NCBI RefSeq assembly: GCF_000764305.2
Contig: NW_025934536.1
Coordinates: forward strand, 496,001-560,000
Direction of reading: 5' to 3'
From: Hyalella azteca
Lineage: Eukaryota > Arthropoda > Malacostraca > Amphipoda > Hyalellidae
Length of the DNA stretch: 64,000 nt
In this document: positions 34,413 to 49,163 of the stretch, piece after piece
Layout of the letters: each line of letters opens with the position of its first letter
How positions within the stretch are numbered: position 1 is the first letter of the stretch
Notes under the pieces: model-generated
The model's input: only the letters and a program-made list of their open reading frames with translations
The model's database searches: none
What the model was told of the DNA's origin: nothing
Made by a program: the position numbers and the translations under genes

Positions 34413-35449
34413 ACGCGTACGGAATTGAATCGTCTTGTTAAACCCTGCTGGAGTATTGAAAGTTTACATCCTTGACACAACTCGGGGAAGTTGAAGTTCG
34501 TTTAGTATTACCATTAAATGTCAACACTTTTGCCATCGTATAATGTAATTAATGTATCACGATTATTGGTCAGTTTTAATCACTGCTCATTATGAGTAAT
34601 GGATTACACTCAGTTTATATGAGAGCGACTGTGGGAAACTTTTCATACTCCAGGTATCAAATTCAATTTGTGTTTACTATGAAAACCTCGTTTTCACTAA
34701 ACGGTACTTCTACTTATTGTCAGCCATTATCATTCCTTAATTACCAAGATGAATCTCGGTTTTTCTCTATGCATCGATTTAATTTGCGTAATCTTCGCCT
34801 CTACACAATGGTTGTCAAAACCGTGGTCTGCCGATTCGATTAATTTTTAGATGTACTTCTCAAACAGTCGTACTAGTCAGTTAGAAAACATGATTGTATT
34901 TATTCCTTGTGGATATTTATGCGCGTTTGTATAACTTTTTTACGGGGTGTTTTCTGAACGTTGATTTAGAGCTTGTATTGAATTCGATTCCCTCATACGT
35001 CAGCGCAAAGTTTGTCTATTCACCACTTGCGCTCACTCACCTGTATTCAGTTTAGACTTACCGATCTTGCCAAGTTTCGTTTTCTGGTATTATAGAATTT
35101 TCATTAATTCGTGGTTCGCGATCCGTTAAATGTTTGGGTGTATCTGATATTGCAATGCTAGAGGCCTAGAGCTTTGAGTACATATCAGCTGGATACGCGT
35201 GATATCTACTGAGCAATATTAGCTATTTGATTTATTTTCTTAATTGTTAAGTTTCATACGTTATTTTAGACCAAAATCTCCAGTTGCTGGATTTAAATGG
35301 TCGTGATTTTTTTCCCTTGTTGTAAATTCTATGTTCAACAATGGCCCGTAAGTATTTCTGTTCATTAAATGTATTTCTGCGAATCTTGAACATAATTTTA
35401 AATAATTCTTGAATCGTTTCTGACTATTATCGGATTAATGATTAGTCTT

Positions 35450-35505
35450 CTCATCACACTTTGATAAATCACACTTTCAATTTGAAAGAATCAAAGTGTG
35501 ATGAG
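35450..35505. repeat. Perfect 16-bp inverted repeat
   Basis: ctcatcacactttgat (35450-35465) and atcaaagtgtgatgag (35490-35505) with a 24-base spacer. Confidence 0.85.
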
Positions 35506-35734
35506 TAATTCAAAGTGTGTATTTTGATTATTAGTCGAAATTCTAACGCCTGAGCTGACTTTTAGTGTAAGCAATGAGATAAAATTGCATTTATAATATG
35601 CTTCGGAAGCGGGCAATTTTTGCACGGCTGTGCGTACCAGTCATATCAGAAGAGATTCGTGATTGTGAAGCTCAAGCTTGAATATCTCGAAAGTTCGTAA
35701 TGTGCCATATCTTGCTGCATGACGGGCATAACAT

Positions 35735-36075
35735 AAGGCAGCTATGGAAGAGTGCAACACAAGGCAGCTATCTACAGCATATGGCAGCTATCTAAGAGTG
35801 CAACATGAAGCAGCTATAAAAGATTTCAACATTAGGCAGCTATCTGCAGCATATGGCAGCTATCTAAGAATGCAACATAAATCAGCTATAAATGAAAGAT
35901 TGCAACACTAGGCAGCTATCTGCAACATACGGCAGCTACGGTATCTGAGAATGCAACATAAAGCAGCTATCTAGGAGTGCAACATAAAGCAGCTATAAAA
36001 GATTGCAACATTAGGCAGCTATCTGCAACATATGGCAGCTATCTGAGAGTGCAACACTAGGCAGCTATCTTAGAG
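35735..36075. repeat. Degenerate minisatellite around gcagctat
   Basis: About fourteen occurrences of (g/a)(g/a)cagctat alternating with (aga)(g/t)tgcaacat(a/t)a; higher-order units of roughly 70 to 80 bases. Confidence 0.85.
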
Positions 36076-39000
36076 TTAAACTTTCGTTGTTTCTATCTAC
36101 TTCTCTACTAGCTATATCTACTTCTATTTAATTTTTTTTGTAAACATCATATCAACTCTCTCATGAAGCTGACTCTGGGAGCAAGTGTCTATTACATTCA
36201 TTTAATTAATAGATGTTGGGTCCGTCAAATATCATTCCAAATTTACATTTCCTTGGAAAATCATCTGTGCCTTTTCTTACTGAACCCGAAATAACGATGA
36301 TATTTATTCAAATGATCTTAGTTCGTACCTTCGACTATTGTTATCTCTGCACAAACTTCCCATAGCCTTATTTTGTAGATTATTTACCTGTAAGATTCTC
36401 GTTTGTATCTTTTACGTTCCTCGTAGTGACATTCCTTTCCAACTCTTTGCAAGTTCCAAGTTTTCCTTCAAATATCAGCTTTATGATTTAGATGGAAACT
36501 GCAAATTACGAGAATCTCTGAAAAATGTTCGGTTAATATTATCATAATTTACTCAGTCTAGTACTGAATGCTTTTTCAATTTGATAGTATTTTTGAATTT
36601 TGAAATTCGTCGGATTTATTCATTTCAATAGAAAATATTCTTATTTGTTTTGGAATTGTCGTCGAATTTTTTCATTTAAATAGAAAATATTCTTATTTGT
36701 TTTGGAATTGTCGTCGAATTTTTTTCATTTCACTAGAAAATGTTTTGCGTTACTTGACCACAGAGGTAATCGATTACTCATACCACTGAATAATACCATC
36801 GCCTTTTGGATTGAAAGCTTCAGAAGCGGACGATGGAGTTATGCTATCCTCATTGTTCTGACATATGCTCCTATTGTAACTATGTAACTTTTTTATAACC
36901 TTAGTTCTAATGAATCGTTTCGACTAGATTCCTTCCTGAGGTTGTCTGTGGCTAACTGATCTCTTTGAAAAGAAATTCCAATTTCTAATCTCGTCTAGTA
37001 ATTTAGACTTTTTTCTATCTTTTTATCAATTTGTTATTGACCAATTCCATGTTCTAGCGTTGTTGGAATATTGTTTGTCCTAACTTGACCGACGCGGAAA
37101 ATGGAATGATTTCGATAGTGAACACGTACGTGCTAGGAGATTGAATTTTGACGCAGAAATATCAGTAACAAGGCAGCTTTTATTTGCTGCGAGGACTTTG
37201 CTGCTGTGCCGTTGGACTGGTGGCTTGTAAATAAAGGAGCACTTATAGAATGTCCATCCAAATGCTGCATATAGCATGCGATATCATGTGTATGAATCAA
37301 ACTTAGGAAAAATGTGTAATGTGTATCTCTTACTTACATAATGAATGGTTGCATCTAGGCCACGTATTAAACTTCTTTGTGCTCATCCTTTCCTCTCCCG
37401 TAGGTTCATTCAAGTTATTTGTAATTAAAAGTTACAATGAGCTCATCAATTGCCGGACAAGTTTCAAAATTTTCGTCTTTTCCGAAATTTCCATTCCTGT
37501 TTCATCCGACCGACTTTATGTAATTTCCTGGTTGTATGAAGCCTTTATATGGATAATTGATGTACACATCAGTTCTATCTAACGCACGGTAGCTGGTCGA
37601 TCTTCAGATGAAAGTAGTAGTTACTGAAGAGGAAAATTATGATACGGTACTATTTTCGTTATTGTTGATGTTTGTAGTTTAAAACTCGCCCATTTCAGAC
37701 TCATTGTACTATTCTATTCCGCCTTTACTCATGCTCTATACTTGTACAGTTTCCTTTCTACCTTATCTTTGTGTCCTTTTTCTACTGTTCTCTGATAGCG
37801 ATGAGAGTTTTTTAGGTATTGTAAAAAGTCCTGAGCTCTTATGATTGATGGCAGTGTGAAGTTCGACTTGCGATGAGCCCAATGGGCAGTTCGAAAAGTT
37901 AGATAAATGCGCGTTACTATACATGCTGTCGAGTGCGAACTGACGTTGGGGTTAGGCATGTTAGTGGTGGGCTGCGACATGATGTTGATTCTCTTGTTCT
38001 GTACATAAACTCACTAATAATATACATTATTTGTGTAGTTACTGTTGCATCGCAGCGCCGCTATTATGGATGTGTCCATGTTATGTTTCACGAGCGTATT
38101 TCATCTTATACAAAATGAAATTTTACCTCGGCATATCTTGTCATGTAATTATTGATAGGTTCAAACAAACTCGCATTTTTTTTAATTCGTTTCACTGTAG
38201 CAGTTTTACAGAGTCGTTGGTTTATTTTAAACCATTCCTAACTATTTTCTAGGAAATCAATTGAATCTTAATTTCATTTTGGTTTGAATAATTGCTACTC
38301 GTAGTGATTTTTTTGTATAATTTTTTTTATGAAACTAATATTATAAATCTCCATGGAGCATCAAATGTATAGACTCGTTACTGAAAACTTTACGTTGAAA
38401 AGGAGACACCGGAAAGTGAATTTCCGAAAGTATTTTTAATGAATAAATGTTTACTTCACGCACTCACGATTTCGAATTTTGTTCGAATGTTGGATGGAAA
38501 GTGTGCTCGTTCCTTTGTTGTATGAACGAAGAGTGCGCGACTCTCATTTGTGATGTATCATAATGTAAGAAAATCAAGTGGAAATCATTGTGTTTATTCA
38601 TTTATCTCCTTCATAATCAATGAACCTTGAAATGTCATTTGAACTATTCATGTCCGTTGTGCAGGGAAATATAGGAATTTTTGCAGTATTTAAATAAAAA
38701 TTCTTTATCCGGAACAGGGAGTTGGATTGCGTAACAAAATGAAGCCTAGCCAAATTGTAAACGTTCCCGCTTCTGAATCTCGCTTTTTATTTGCATTCTT
38801 CAATTTAACACTAATTTTCGTGAAATTTTTACCTGTAGAATTTAAATCTGAAGAAAATCGAATTCGATCGTGCAATCAATCTCACTTGACTCACTCTCAT
38901 GAATTAAGAGCGAAACTGGGATAACTGATCATATTTTTATTATCGAGTAAAAATGCTGTTTTTCCCGCTACTTCATGGGGACATTAATTGACCAAAAATC

Positions 39001-42000
39001 AATTCGTTTTCCAGAAAATATTTCTTCGGCTCAAAAAAAAAATCGAAGCCATAGAGAATTTAGAAGTACTGAGAGATGCTGGATAATTAAATTTTCAAAA
39101 GTGGCGTCCAATTTTGAAAGTGATTACGAAATTATTATACAATTATTCTTTACGAAAAAAGCTTATAATTATCGCATTCAAAACAAAAGCTCGAAATTAA
39201 ACTGTATTTTGGTTCAGAACATATTTTATCCTATTATATATTTGTATGACATTCTCGGGAGAGTGAAATAATTTTAATAAAACCATACACTCTTCAATAA
39301 CTACTTAGCGAATAAGTGATCGTGTCAAGGCATCAGGTTGCTTGATAAAGTAATTTCAGCCGCGAGTTTACTCTCGCATGAAGGCACTACACAAAGTCCC
39401 TTGTGACTTTATTGGGAAACTTAGGGCGTGTCACAAACCGAAACGTAAATTGCAAAAATTACAAGGAATAATTCAGAATTCTTCCATTTCCCTACAAATT
39501 TTTATCGATAAATTATTTAGTTGGATTGTTGATCCATGAAAATTAATCGATAAAACAAATGAAGTCTAAGGAAAAACGTGTGGCTAAACGATATACCATG
39601 CTACTATAGTCGCTGAAAGATGGACCAAAATAAATTCACGATTAAAGTAACCACTTGCAACAGAATAAATTACTTACGAGGATTACTGTATCATATCACG
39701 TATCAGTGGATGGAGATGAACCTGGTCAAGGTGAACGTGCCAAATGAATAGCGCTATATGACAGAATGCTGATACTATGCGGAAATCACAAAAAGTAACA
39801 AAGGAATTAGTGTTATGTGGAGGATAAAAAATGAAGATAGGGATTCATTTTCCCCTATTTATAACTGTGAACAATCAAATCAATCAGCATGAAAAATTGA
39901 AAATATCGCAAGTGCGACAGCTTATATCATCTGTTTAGTAAAATCGCAAATTACCCATGAATTTAGAAGCAAATAGATTCGCCGTAATTCACCAAAAACG
40001 CTATCGTTAAACATATTAATAGAAATATTCTATTATTCTTCGAGTCCTCGCATTTTTCTAGGAAAAAAATATTCGAAAAGAGAATTCAAGCATGTATGAA
40101 AAATTACTATCGCAATCATGCAATACAAATTCGTACCTATTACAAATTGCAGAGAAAATGATTGATCCAAATGTTACTATGGATGAGTGTGAGTACTATA
40201 ACTATTTTTATATCTAACTTCAAACTTATCTTATGCTGATCTCTCTATGATCATTGATGAAAACAAAAAGTGCATACAATAACTTCATATATAAGTCAGA
40301 TATTTAATTTGCAAACAATTTCGACTGGCTTCACACTTACTGCATTGTTAGTTTTGAAATGTGCTGAGTATTCAAAGTATTAGTATTCAAGTCATCGTTC
40401 TGTATCACGTAAGTATATATTAATAACAAATTTGCTCGCAAGCCGCTTAATTTACTGCTTATAGTAAGCAAGCGAGTGGCTTAAGCTCTGCATTAACAGC
40501 ACCTCAACTGCGCCTTCGACTTGTTATTAAAAATTTAAAACTTAATGATAAAAATGTACAAACAATAAACCACATAGACGGAGTTCGAAAGTGAAGCCTG
40601 ACGTAGACAAAAGTTCCGAGCCGCTCTCCATAATTACAGGGAAACCTGTACACATGCCTTAATTTCACAGCATTAAAAATCCCAAAGAAAAATGTTGGTA
40701 TTTCCTTTGGAGAAATGATAAGCTAAACTGAACAGAAGCTGTTGGCAGGTGCATAAAAATGCGATCGCTGGAAGGGGGACAATGACTTTACTTCAAAGAG
40801 GCCGAACGCAGCGATCGGCAGCACGGAAATGAGAGGTTCAATTGATATTACCGAAATGCATGGGAATATTGGCTTTGAAAAATAGGCAGGGTCAGCTTTT
40901 CGCCGACTCTTATAGTGCTCTTGACTTGTCTCTTGGTGATCAGGGACTAGCTTGTTAACCAGATCTATCCAAAACTAACGTTGAAGCTAAGTAATTGGGG
41001 AACAGTTGCCAATACACGGCCCTTTGCTTTGCACTTCAATACGTCATAAAAATCAAACATAAAATAGTTAATTATGGAACTATAAACACAATACGTCATG
41101 ATTTTTTTCTCAAAATAGGAGATATTGGATAATAACTTCTACTATCTTAAATTATCCAAAAAAAACATCACAAACATCGTCTACTTTAATTATGCGTTCA
41201 AAAGAATTTAACAGATGTATGAATATTTTAATAAAATTTCAGGTCACATTGTCATATGTCATATTTATGAACGACGAATAATCGGAACTGATTGTCGTTG
41301 CTGAATTTTCATCTTAAAATATTTTTGTGTTTCACTAATATTTTTCATTGTTATTCCAAACGAATGAAATTAAATAACTATTCACTACCTAATGGTATCA
41401 AATAAATTGTGACCATTTGCAGATAAATAATTTTTGTTTTCAATCACAATAGCTACGAATAAGAATCGGAGCATGGAAACCCTTGACGTGCTACGTTCGA
41501 TCTTGTGATAGCTCATCTTAAAATGAGCGTCACGCTAAAATATTTGTTTGCATATGAAAAGAGAAGATAATTTGCAAATGAATCTTATTCTCTCAATTTA
41601 AGCTGGGATTTTGAGAACAATATTGTTTTGTAAAATTAACTCTATGACAAAATTATAATTAGAATGTCCCTCTTCAGGTAATGAGAAGAAATCAAGTATT
41701 CGCATAGCCTGCAATTAAGGTGATGGACATTTTGTTAATACGCAACAGTAAGTGATTTGAATAGGGCTTATTATAACTGCGTCATGGTAGTTACTACGTC
41801 ATGGTAGTTACTACCGGGAAACACATTCAGGACACGGCTGACGATATTCAGTGATGAATCATTGTATTTATTACAGGAAAACGCATGTAGGGAATCTCAA
41901 AACTGACATATGTCAAATAATCCAGCCACTGTGAATTAAGAAATTAAATTGATTCATGAGGTTATATGTGATATTCGGTGTTGAATCATCGTAGTTATAA

Positions 42001-42334
42001 ACGAAAAACACAAATTCTGAAATGCCACACCTATCGTATATAAAAGTCAAGCATCCGGTTATCAGCGGAAAACGCATTTTTAAAACGGCTGAACTGACAT
42101 ATGTAGAACTATTGCAGCCACTGCGCATAAATAAATTGAATTTATTCATCTAATGTGGATGAAAAATGACATCCGCATGACACCTTGTGGATGAAAAATG
42201 ACACCTTCCGCATTCCACCTTCCGTAAATTCTCAACTAAAGTGACACGGAAAAATCAATACCAAGTAAAATTACTCAGTAAAATGCCGAACAATTTCCGT
42301 TATAAATTACTGAAAAAATACCATCACGTAAATT

Positions 42335-42475
42335 AAGAACCTTTTGTATTACGTAAAATAAGAACATTTCGTGTTACGTAAAATAAGAACATTTCGTGTT
42401 ACGTAAAATAAGAACATTTCGTGTTACGTAAAATAAGAACATTTCGTGTTGCGTAAAATAAGAACATTTCAAGGG
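42335..42475. repeat. 25-bp tandem repeat, about five units
   Basis: taaaataagaacatttcgtg ttacg repeats with few changes. Confidence 0.9.
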
Positions 42476-42990
42476 GCGGCAACGGCTCATTAATTACGGC
42501 TTCATTCCTGGAGTGAGAACTCCAACGTTCGACACACATCGACCGCCAGCCGCTCTCGGCAAAGCCATTCGAAATCAAAGAGGTAATAATTAACCTTCAT
42601 CTTCTAAACATCTCGGCAGTCTTAATTAAAGTCTAGGATTTAATTACTGCCACGAAAAGCCCACATAATTAATGCTTTCGATTCGAGAATTGATGATCAA
42701 ATTCGGAATGAAAGAGTAATTGAAAATCCTTAGAAAGTTTCCATCAAAGTAAGGAGTTTATCAGCCTTATTTATGACTAATGCCACTAAGAATTATCGTT
42801 CACTTTCACTATTTCTAGAAAACAAGTCACTCGAATAGAAGCAATCGTAGCGTAAAGTTCAACTTAATCGCGTAAATGTAGATTTTTTAGGCCCCAATCA
42901 ACAGAACAATATTTTATTAACAACTGTCATACACAATTTGATTTAGTTCAACTTGGTTCTTACGGGAAGTTGATAAATGAAAATAATTGA

Positions 42991-43266
42991 GAAAATAAAA
43001 TACTTAAAAAAACTTTTTAAAAAAACACGTTTTTCTTGTGGACTAAAAAGTAGAAAATAAATTATGGTTTGCCCCAAAAAAACGTGTGTCGGGCAGATTT
43101 ATGATTAAAGCGAAAAGCACACAACACTTAAATTTTGGAAATTTGATGGTGAACGTACAGCCCCGACCCACGTTTTTTTGGGGCAAACCATAATTTATTT
43201 TCTACTTTTTAGTCCACAAGAAAAACGTGTTTTTTTTAAAAAGTTTTTTTAAGTATTTTATTTTCT
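42991..43266. mobile_element. Long palindrome (arms about 105 bp, loop about 65 bp), foldback element
   Basis: Left arm 42991 to about 43094 (gaaaataaaatacttaaaaa ... ggtttgccccaaaaaaacgt) is the inverse of about 43159-43266 (acgtttttttggggcaaacc ... aagtattttattttc). No open frame. Arms are nearly identical, so recent or maintained by conversion. Confidence 0.9.
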
Positions 43267-43302
43267 ACAATCAGAAGTGGGCTAATTTTTGTTGTCAATG
43301 TT

Positions 43303-43340
43303 AACAACAAACAAACAAACAAACAAACAAACAAACAAAC
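43303..43340. repeat. (AAAC)n microsatellite
   Basis: Nine or so uninterrupted aaac units. Confidence 0.95.
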
Positions 43341-46300
43341 GCGAAGCTAAGCTAAGAAAAACGTTTTAATAAGTTTAATGATATTAAACATTTGAAATGA
43401 ACGAGCCTGATATACTCTGATAACAACAATCGCGAATTCAAGGCATATGTAGGCAGAGTTCTCCTAAGACGTGCGTTTTTGTTCTGATATTAATGCGCTT
43501 CTCTGTTAAATCAAAGCCATCTAATTACCAGGACTGAAATGCCTTCATTCACACTCAATTATTAATAAGCAGAAGCTCTAATGGAAGTGTAAAGCTGGAA
43601 TGAGCAAAGCGACGCCAGCAATAGCGAGCCGCAAAAAATTCCGTAATCTGAGCAGAGCCGCCGAGTCAAGGCAGGGATTGCGCGGAGCTCGGCGATGAGG
43701 AGAAGGTACCGTAATGTACGTAAAACAATTACTTATAATTGAACTTCTAGAATTTCTCAAGATTCAATAAGATTAACCCAATCCTAACAAAAATAGTCCC
43801 ATATTTTTATATTATATGTAATTGAAAATTTCTTTTGTTGATCAGAAATTTCTGATCCCTTATAATTGCTCGTATTGTAAATTGAATAATACTCAAATAC
43901 TTTTGAGGCCTTTATCGATACACATTAATGGTTAAATACTCTTATCATGATGACATTTATCGTATGATAACAACTAATTGCAGATAAAAGATGACAGAAT
44001 TGACGCCGTAATCTATTGTCGCCATCCCGAAATAGCTACATAAGCTTGAATTGAAGCTAGAAGTACATAGAAGCAAGAATAAGAAAACCGAGAAAGTGCA
44101 CTTAAAACATCCATCTGAAAATGTGAGGGTAAGTTTCAGGTGAGTGAATGATTGAAATAAAATTAAAAAATCGACTAGTAAAGTATGACCAAAATTATCA
44201 AAATATCAGGGCTGCAAAATATTAAGTTTAAAACAAACGAAAAAAATACGTCATAGCGAGGCATTCGAGGAAGATGAGGCCGTGCAGCCGTACGTCGTCA
44301 CTGCATCTGACAACAGATTCCGCAGCACAAACAGAAACTTTGAGAATTGCGCTTTGAAGTCGTAATGGAAAAGTCTTTTTGCAGTGACTACAAAGAAACA
44401 CGAATTAGGCTAGGATGCTTTGATGGTATAAAGTTACGGAGATCGCAGGCTGGTGGTATACTTTTGTTATAATCATTCCTTCAAATGCAGTGATGGAGCA
44501 GAAAAAAATTCAAAGTTACCGTGCTGAAATAAAGCAGAATGCTGGTTACAATCTTTCGGAATAGTTCAAAACTGTTGTAATCAACTGAATTTGTGGTTTT
44601 GTGAAGTTAGGGGGATTCTTTGATTTAATTTTTTTATTTGAATAAGAGAAAATCATAATATTATAGATTACCAATGCCCACAATGCTTCCAAAATAAGTC
44701 ACAAACTGTTTAACCAAGAGCATAATTTCGGTTAATTAGGCTTGGCGCTTGTAACTCATCTTGATGCAGAAAATTTAAGTAATGCGATTTAAATTTTGAA
44801 TTTTAATTATTGAATACTACTCATCACAAATGTATTCATTTTCGCCATCTTTATGAGAATTGGTCTAATCTCATGTACGATTAAGGCGTAGGTGAGACAA
44901 AGCTCGGCGTCTCCTCCATTTTTATGGATTTATCGACTCCAAGATAAAGTGCAATTTAGCGATAAGATTGCGCCACACTATCTTTCTTCTCTACTACAAT
45001 ATTACTATTAATATGCCTGAATGATACATATCTTTCGAATGCTAAAATCTGCAATAACTATTATCTAGAGTGCCTCTTATTTTATACTGAATCCTGTACA
45101 TCTTTCAATTCGAAAATGACGACTTAGCGAAATTTCTGAAACAAAATAAAGACTACGCCTTTCATTCGTTAATTCGCTTTGAATAAAGACTACGTTTTCT
45201 ATTCGCTAATGCAAACAGTAACTTAGATACAAGTACAGTTTCCGGAGTAATTAATGCGTTTGTTTCAAAATTTAAATCCAGGGGCCATACTTTCAAAACT
45301 CGCTAAGTGAACGTAAGTACTTACGCTCGATTTTCTTGTCTATGATTGGTGGATTTTGCTTGAAAGGCCGTCAATGATTGGCTGATGAACTTACGATCTC
45401 TTAACTGTTTTTAAAAGAGTGGCTTGAAAGGCCGTCAATGATTGGCTGATGAACTTACGATCTCTTAACTTTTTTTGAAAGTATGGGCCCAGGCGTAAAT
45501 CTTTGAGCTGATTTTTCATTTCTTCTCTAATATTGAGATGCACGGACTACACGTTTGCTAGGTGTCCGTATCCTTAATACCTCACACCATTAACTCTCGA
45601 GTCCATTTTAGAAGATCACGGCTTGTCATCATCAGCAATGTACTAATTTCATGGCGGGTGCCTATGTGATGAGAATGAACTACGCATACAAGAAAACGGC
45701 GAGCCCAAATTTGTCAAGAATATTTAAAGTGAGAGGATAGGATTTGTTCAGTGTTTATACTCAGCTTTAGGAAAAATTTATAACTTTGGTTCTATAATAT
45801 CAGAACTTTTGCGATTAGAGCGTGGATGTTCAAGATCGATAACAAATATATTTGCATATGGTTTTTCGCCCGCAGTGATTCGCATGAAAAACTTACTTTT
45901 GACGTACATAAAAACCTTAATTGCGTTGCGAGCTTTATCAAATAATAAGGAGGTTTGTTCAAGAAACTAATTAGATTGACCTTCACCATGTATATACAAT
46001 TCGCTAAAAAATTCCTATCAGAATTAATGTGGAGATCATTTATTTATTTTTCTAATTTTCAGTGCACCGCATCTATTATTTAGGCTAGACACATGACGCA
46101 GGTTTCAAAGGGCAATTTCCGTTGTTGTGCGGCACTTTTAAATGCGTAAATTTTAATTTTTCTAAGTGGCAATGCGTATAATAAACGTCATAAGCGTAAC
46201 GGTAACGGCAGAAAGCTCTCTCACTTCAGCGTCTGCCCGACAACCGAACTTTAACTGCAAGGAAGTGAACTCGGTATTTTTGGTACTTTTAATAACGAAG

Positions 46301-49160
46301 GCACTGCTGGTGCTGCTACTGATGATGAAGAGTTAATATAGAAGCAGGAACAAAAGAAATTAACCCAACGAATGGCACGCACTGAATCTATTATTCGTAG
46401 TAGTTAACTAATAATTATTTTAACAAAAATAATAAACTTAACATGATGTGGCAATAATATTTAACCCAAGTTATTCATAACAAAATAATTACAATTCTCA
46501 AATATCCCAACACAATCTATGAATATCACAATTAAGTTACGCCCATAAGCGACGCTACCAGTGAAGCGCAAGCTGCTTCACGAAAGTGACGCGTGTCGAA
46601 CTATTGCGATCAGCAGGAGTTTCCCTAAACGAAAATGCTAGTAAAATAGAAAGATAAAATACTAAAATACTAAATATTGTGAAAAATTAGTAATAATTTT
46701 ATTAGAAGAAATAAAATAAATAACTGTTTGAATTATTGCAAAAAATGACAAGGAAAATCGCGGTACCAAAAATTAGTAACACATGAGGCGCGGTTATAAC
46801 ACGAGGACGCAACAGTTTGAATGCTTCCATTCACTAATCCATTTAGCCAAGGCTATCACTTAAAAAAAATATAGGTGAAAAATTACTTCAGCTTTCTTAA
46901 TAAGAACGCCTGCGGCTTTTTAAAAATGTAAAAAGATTTTGAATGCCACTTTCAACAAAATTTGCATCCTTTCTGGCACCTGTTCGAATTAAATAATCAC
47001 CTTCAGGCGCCTTCTAAGTGCTCAAATTCCTTGCCAATCTCACTTGCACTTTTTATATTCACAGAAGACTGAGCAAAAAGCTTCATTAGAATTATTATCA
47101 TCACAAGAGAATTTTACCGGAGTTTGGAGAACTTTCCCGGTCTCGGGAAAATCTTTGAACTCGCAAAGGCTGTTGCGGAGAGTGCTAAGCCCGGACAAGC
47201 GGCTTACGACGCGCAAGCTTTCCGCTCAGTTAACGCTACTGTGCTTCACTCAGAGGTTGCCAGAGCAAAATATCCGGGGACGATGTCGGTAAAATATTTA
47301 TGACAATAATTGCCAGCTATTGTTGGTGATGCTTTTTACAATGTTTAATAATAAAAACCATCATTTGATTATGCAAATTTTACTTTCCTTACGCGTATAC
47401 GGTACTCCTGATCATAGTGACTTACGAAAGGTTTCTTAGTTGACAGGCTACTTAATTTTTCTATCTAAAAATTTAATTCATTATCTTATGCTCCTGATAA
47501 TGAATGCGGGTTTTCTTTTTTATGTCGGTGGTCACTGGTCAGTACAATTCATTTTAGAGAGCATTTATTATTACAGAGTCTCATAAATTGCGCCAAAATG
47601 ACACAATTAATTAAATTAGGCACCTCAATTGCTCCGAATTATAAGTTTCATTGCATCACATTAGACACATTAATCTAAAGAAATATAGAAGAAGAAACTT
47701 ATGGAAAAATTACATTAGATGCAAAAGAGTGAGATATGTGAAATTACCATAATGAATGGAAGGAAAAGCTTATAAGAAATTAGATGCAAATTAAAAAAAA
47801 TCAGACAATGTCATTTAAATTAAAGCGAACCACAATTAATGGCTCATATCGACGCTACGCTTCATGCTAAATAAAAAATGGACAAGTTTCTTCGACCATT
47901 GAAAAATGATAATGATTCTCAGTGGAAGGCTTACGACGTTAAATCGCTTTGCATAAGTAGAAACTATATAGTCTAAGTATCTAAAAAATATCTGTCTCTA
48001 AAGGTTCTAAAAAGTTCTCCACTGCTAAAGTGTACTAAGTCTTACCTGGTCAAGGTAAAGTAAACTGATTTGCTTCTAACAATGATTTACGTTGAAACTC
48101 CATTGCACAACGGTGATGTCCGAACCTAACTCTGACCTAACAGCGCCAGCCAGACCACCCAAAATGTTACCGAGCAGAGAAATGCATGAGCTCGGTATTT
48201 GTAAAACTCTACTGATAAAAAAGGCTCTGATGGATAATTACGATGCTGCGTAAATTAGAAAAAGAAAGGCTAGAGCGAATGGTTCGGACTACCCAAATGA
48301 TCCTAACAACATAGTTAGCTAGGTTCTGAAATAAAAAAATCACGAACGTAAATAAAAGAGGTGTTGCTGCTTAGGCTGATGCATTCTTAGAATTATAATC
48401 GGTCTCAATTCATGAATATCACTACACGAACTTTAAATATCACAAAGTAACAACTGACGATAGTTACACCAATAGTGAATTGCAAATAGCCTCCCGAAGA
48501 ACTTTAGGAAAGAGACTATCGACCGCATGACCGGTCTGTGTAAACAGACTATTTCTCTAAATGCAGATGCAAGCAAGTAAAGAAAGATGAAGCATTGATG
48601 AAAAAACGAGGACAAATTTAATACCACTAATATAAGAAATAACTGTTTGAATGATCACCAGAAAAATGCATGGGAATCGCAGTACAAAAATAATGAAGCA
48701 TGAAGAGCGGCTACACTTTCACGATAAATACAGCAACAATTAACACAATTTTGATCAACCAACGCCATCGGAAGAATATTTTTCGACCCTGAATATTTCA
48801 ATTGATGAATTCTCTGAATATTAACCAATCGTGCTTATACAAGCTTATTCGGTCTTTTAATAATAAATAACACCATGTACACTTTTATTCCAAACTCTAC
48901 GTCTTTGGATGCAGTATGAAATGCAAGCGTCACAATGAAAGCGCATCCGATCAATCGTGACAGTACATTTTCGTGTTTATTTTTAAAAAATAAACTAATA
49001 AAGAAAATATCAACGTGAACAGTTAAATTTGATAGAAAATATTCATCTAATGGAAAATTTTAATAAGAATTATAATCTAAACATTAGACGGCCAAGTTGA
49101 ATTCTTGAATTTGTAATTAATTGACATCGTCTCATTTCGACGTAAGCCAGCCTAAAAATC
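43341..49160. other. No gene recognised
   Basis: AT-rich with small GC-richer patches (about 43590-43700, 47100-47290) whose short open frames (60 and 82 codons) have no motif I recognise. Contains family C copy 2 at 45278-45493. Confidence 0.55.
45278..45493 (+). mobile_element. Inverted-repeat element, family C, copy 2
   Basis: Begins ccaggggccatactttcaaa and ends tttgaaagtatgggcccagg. Longer than copy 1 because ggcttgaaaggccgtcaatg to cttacgatctcttaact is tandemly duplicated inside. Confidence 0.85.
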
Positions 49161-49163
49161 GTC

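Larger units (their letters stand above)
34413..42990. other. No gene recognised
   Basis: AT-rich, open frames all under 100 codons without recognisable domains. Holds a short palindrome (35450-35505), a degenerate minisatellite (35735-36075) and a 25-bp repeat (42335-42475). It could be intergenic or an intron of a gene whose exons lie outside. Confidence 0.55.
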
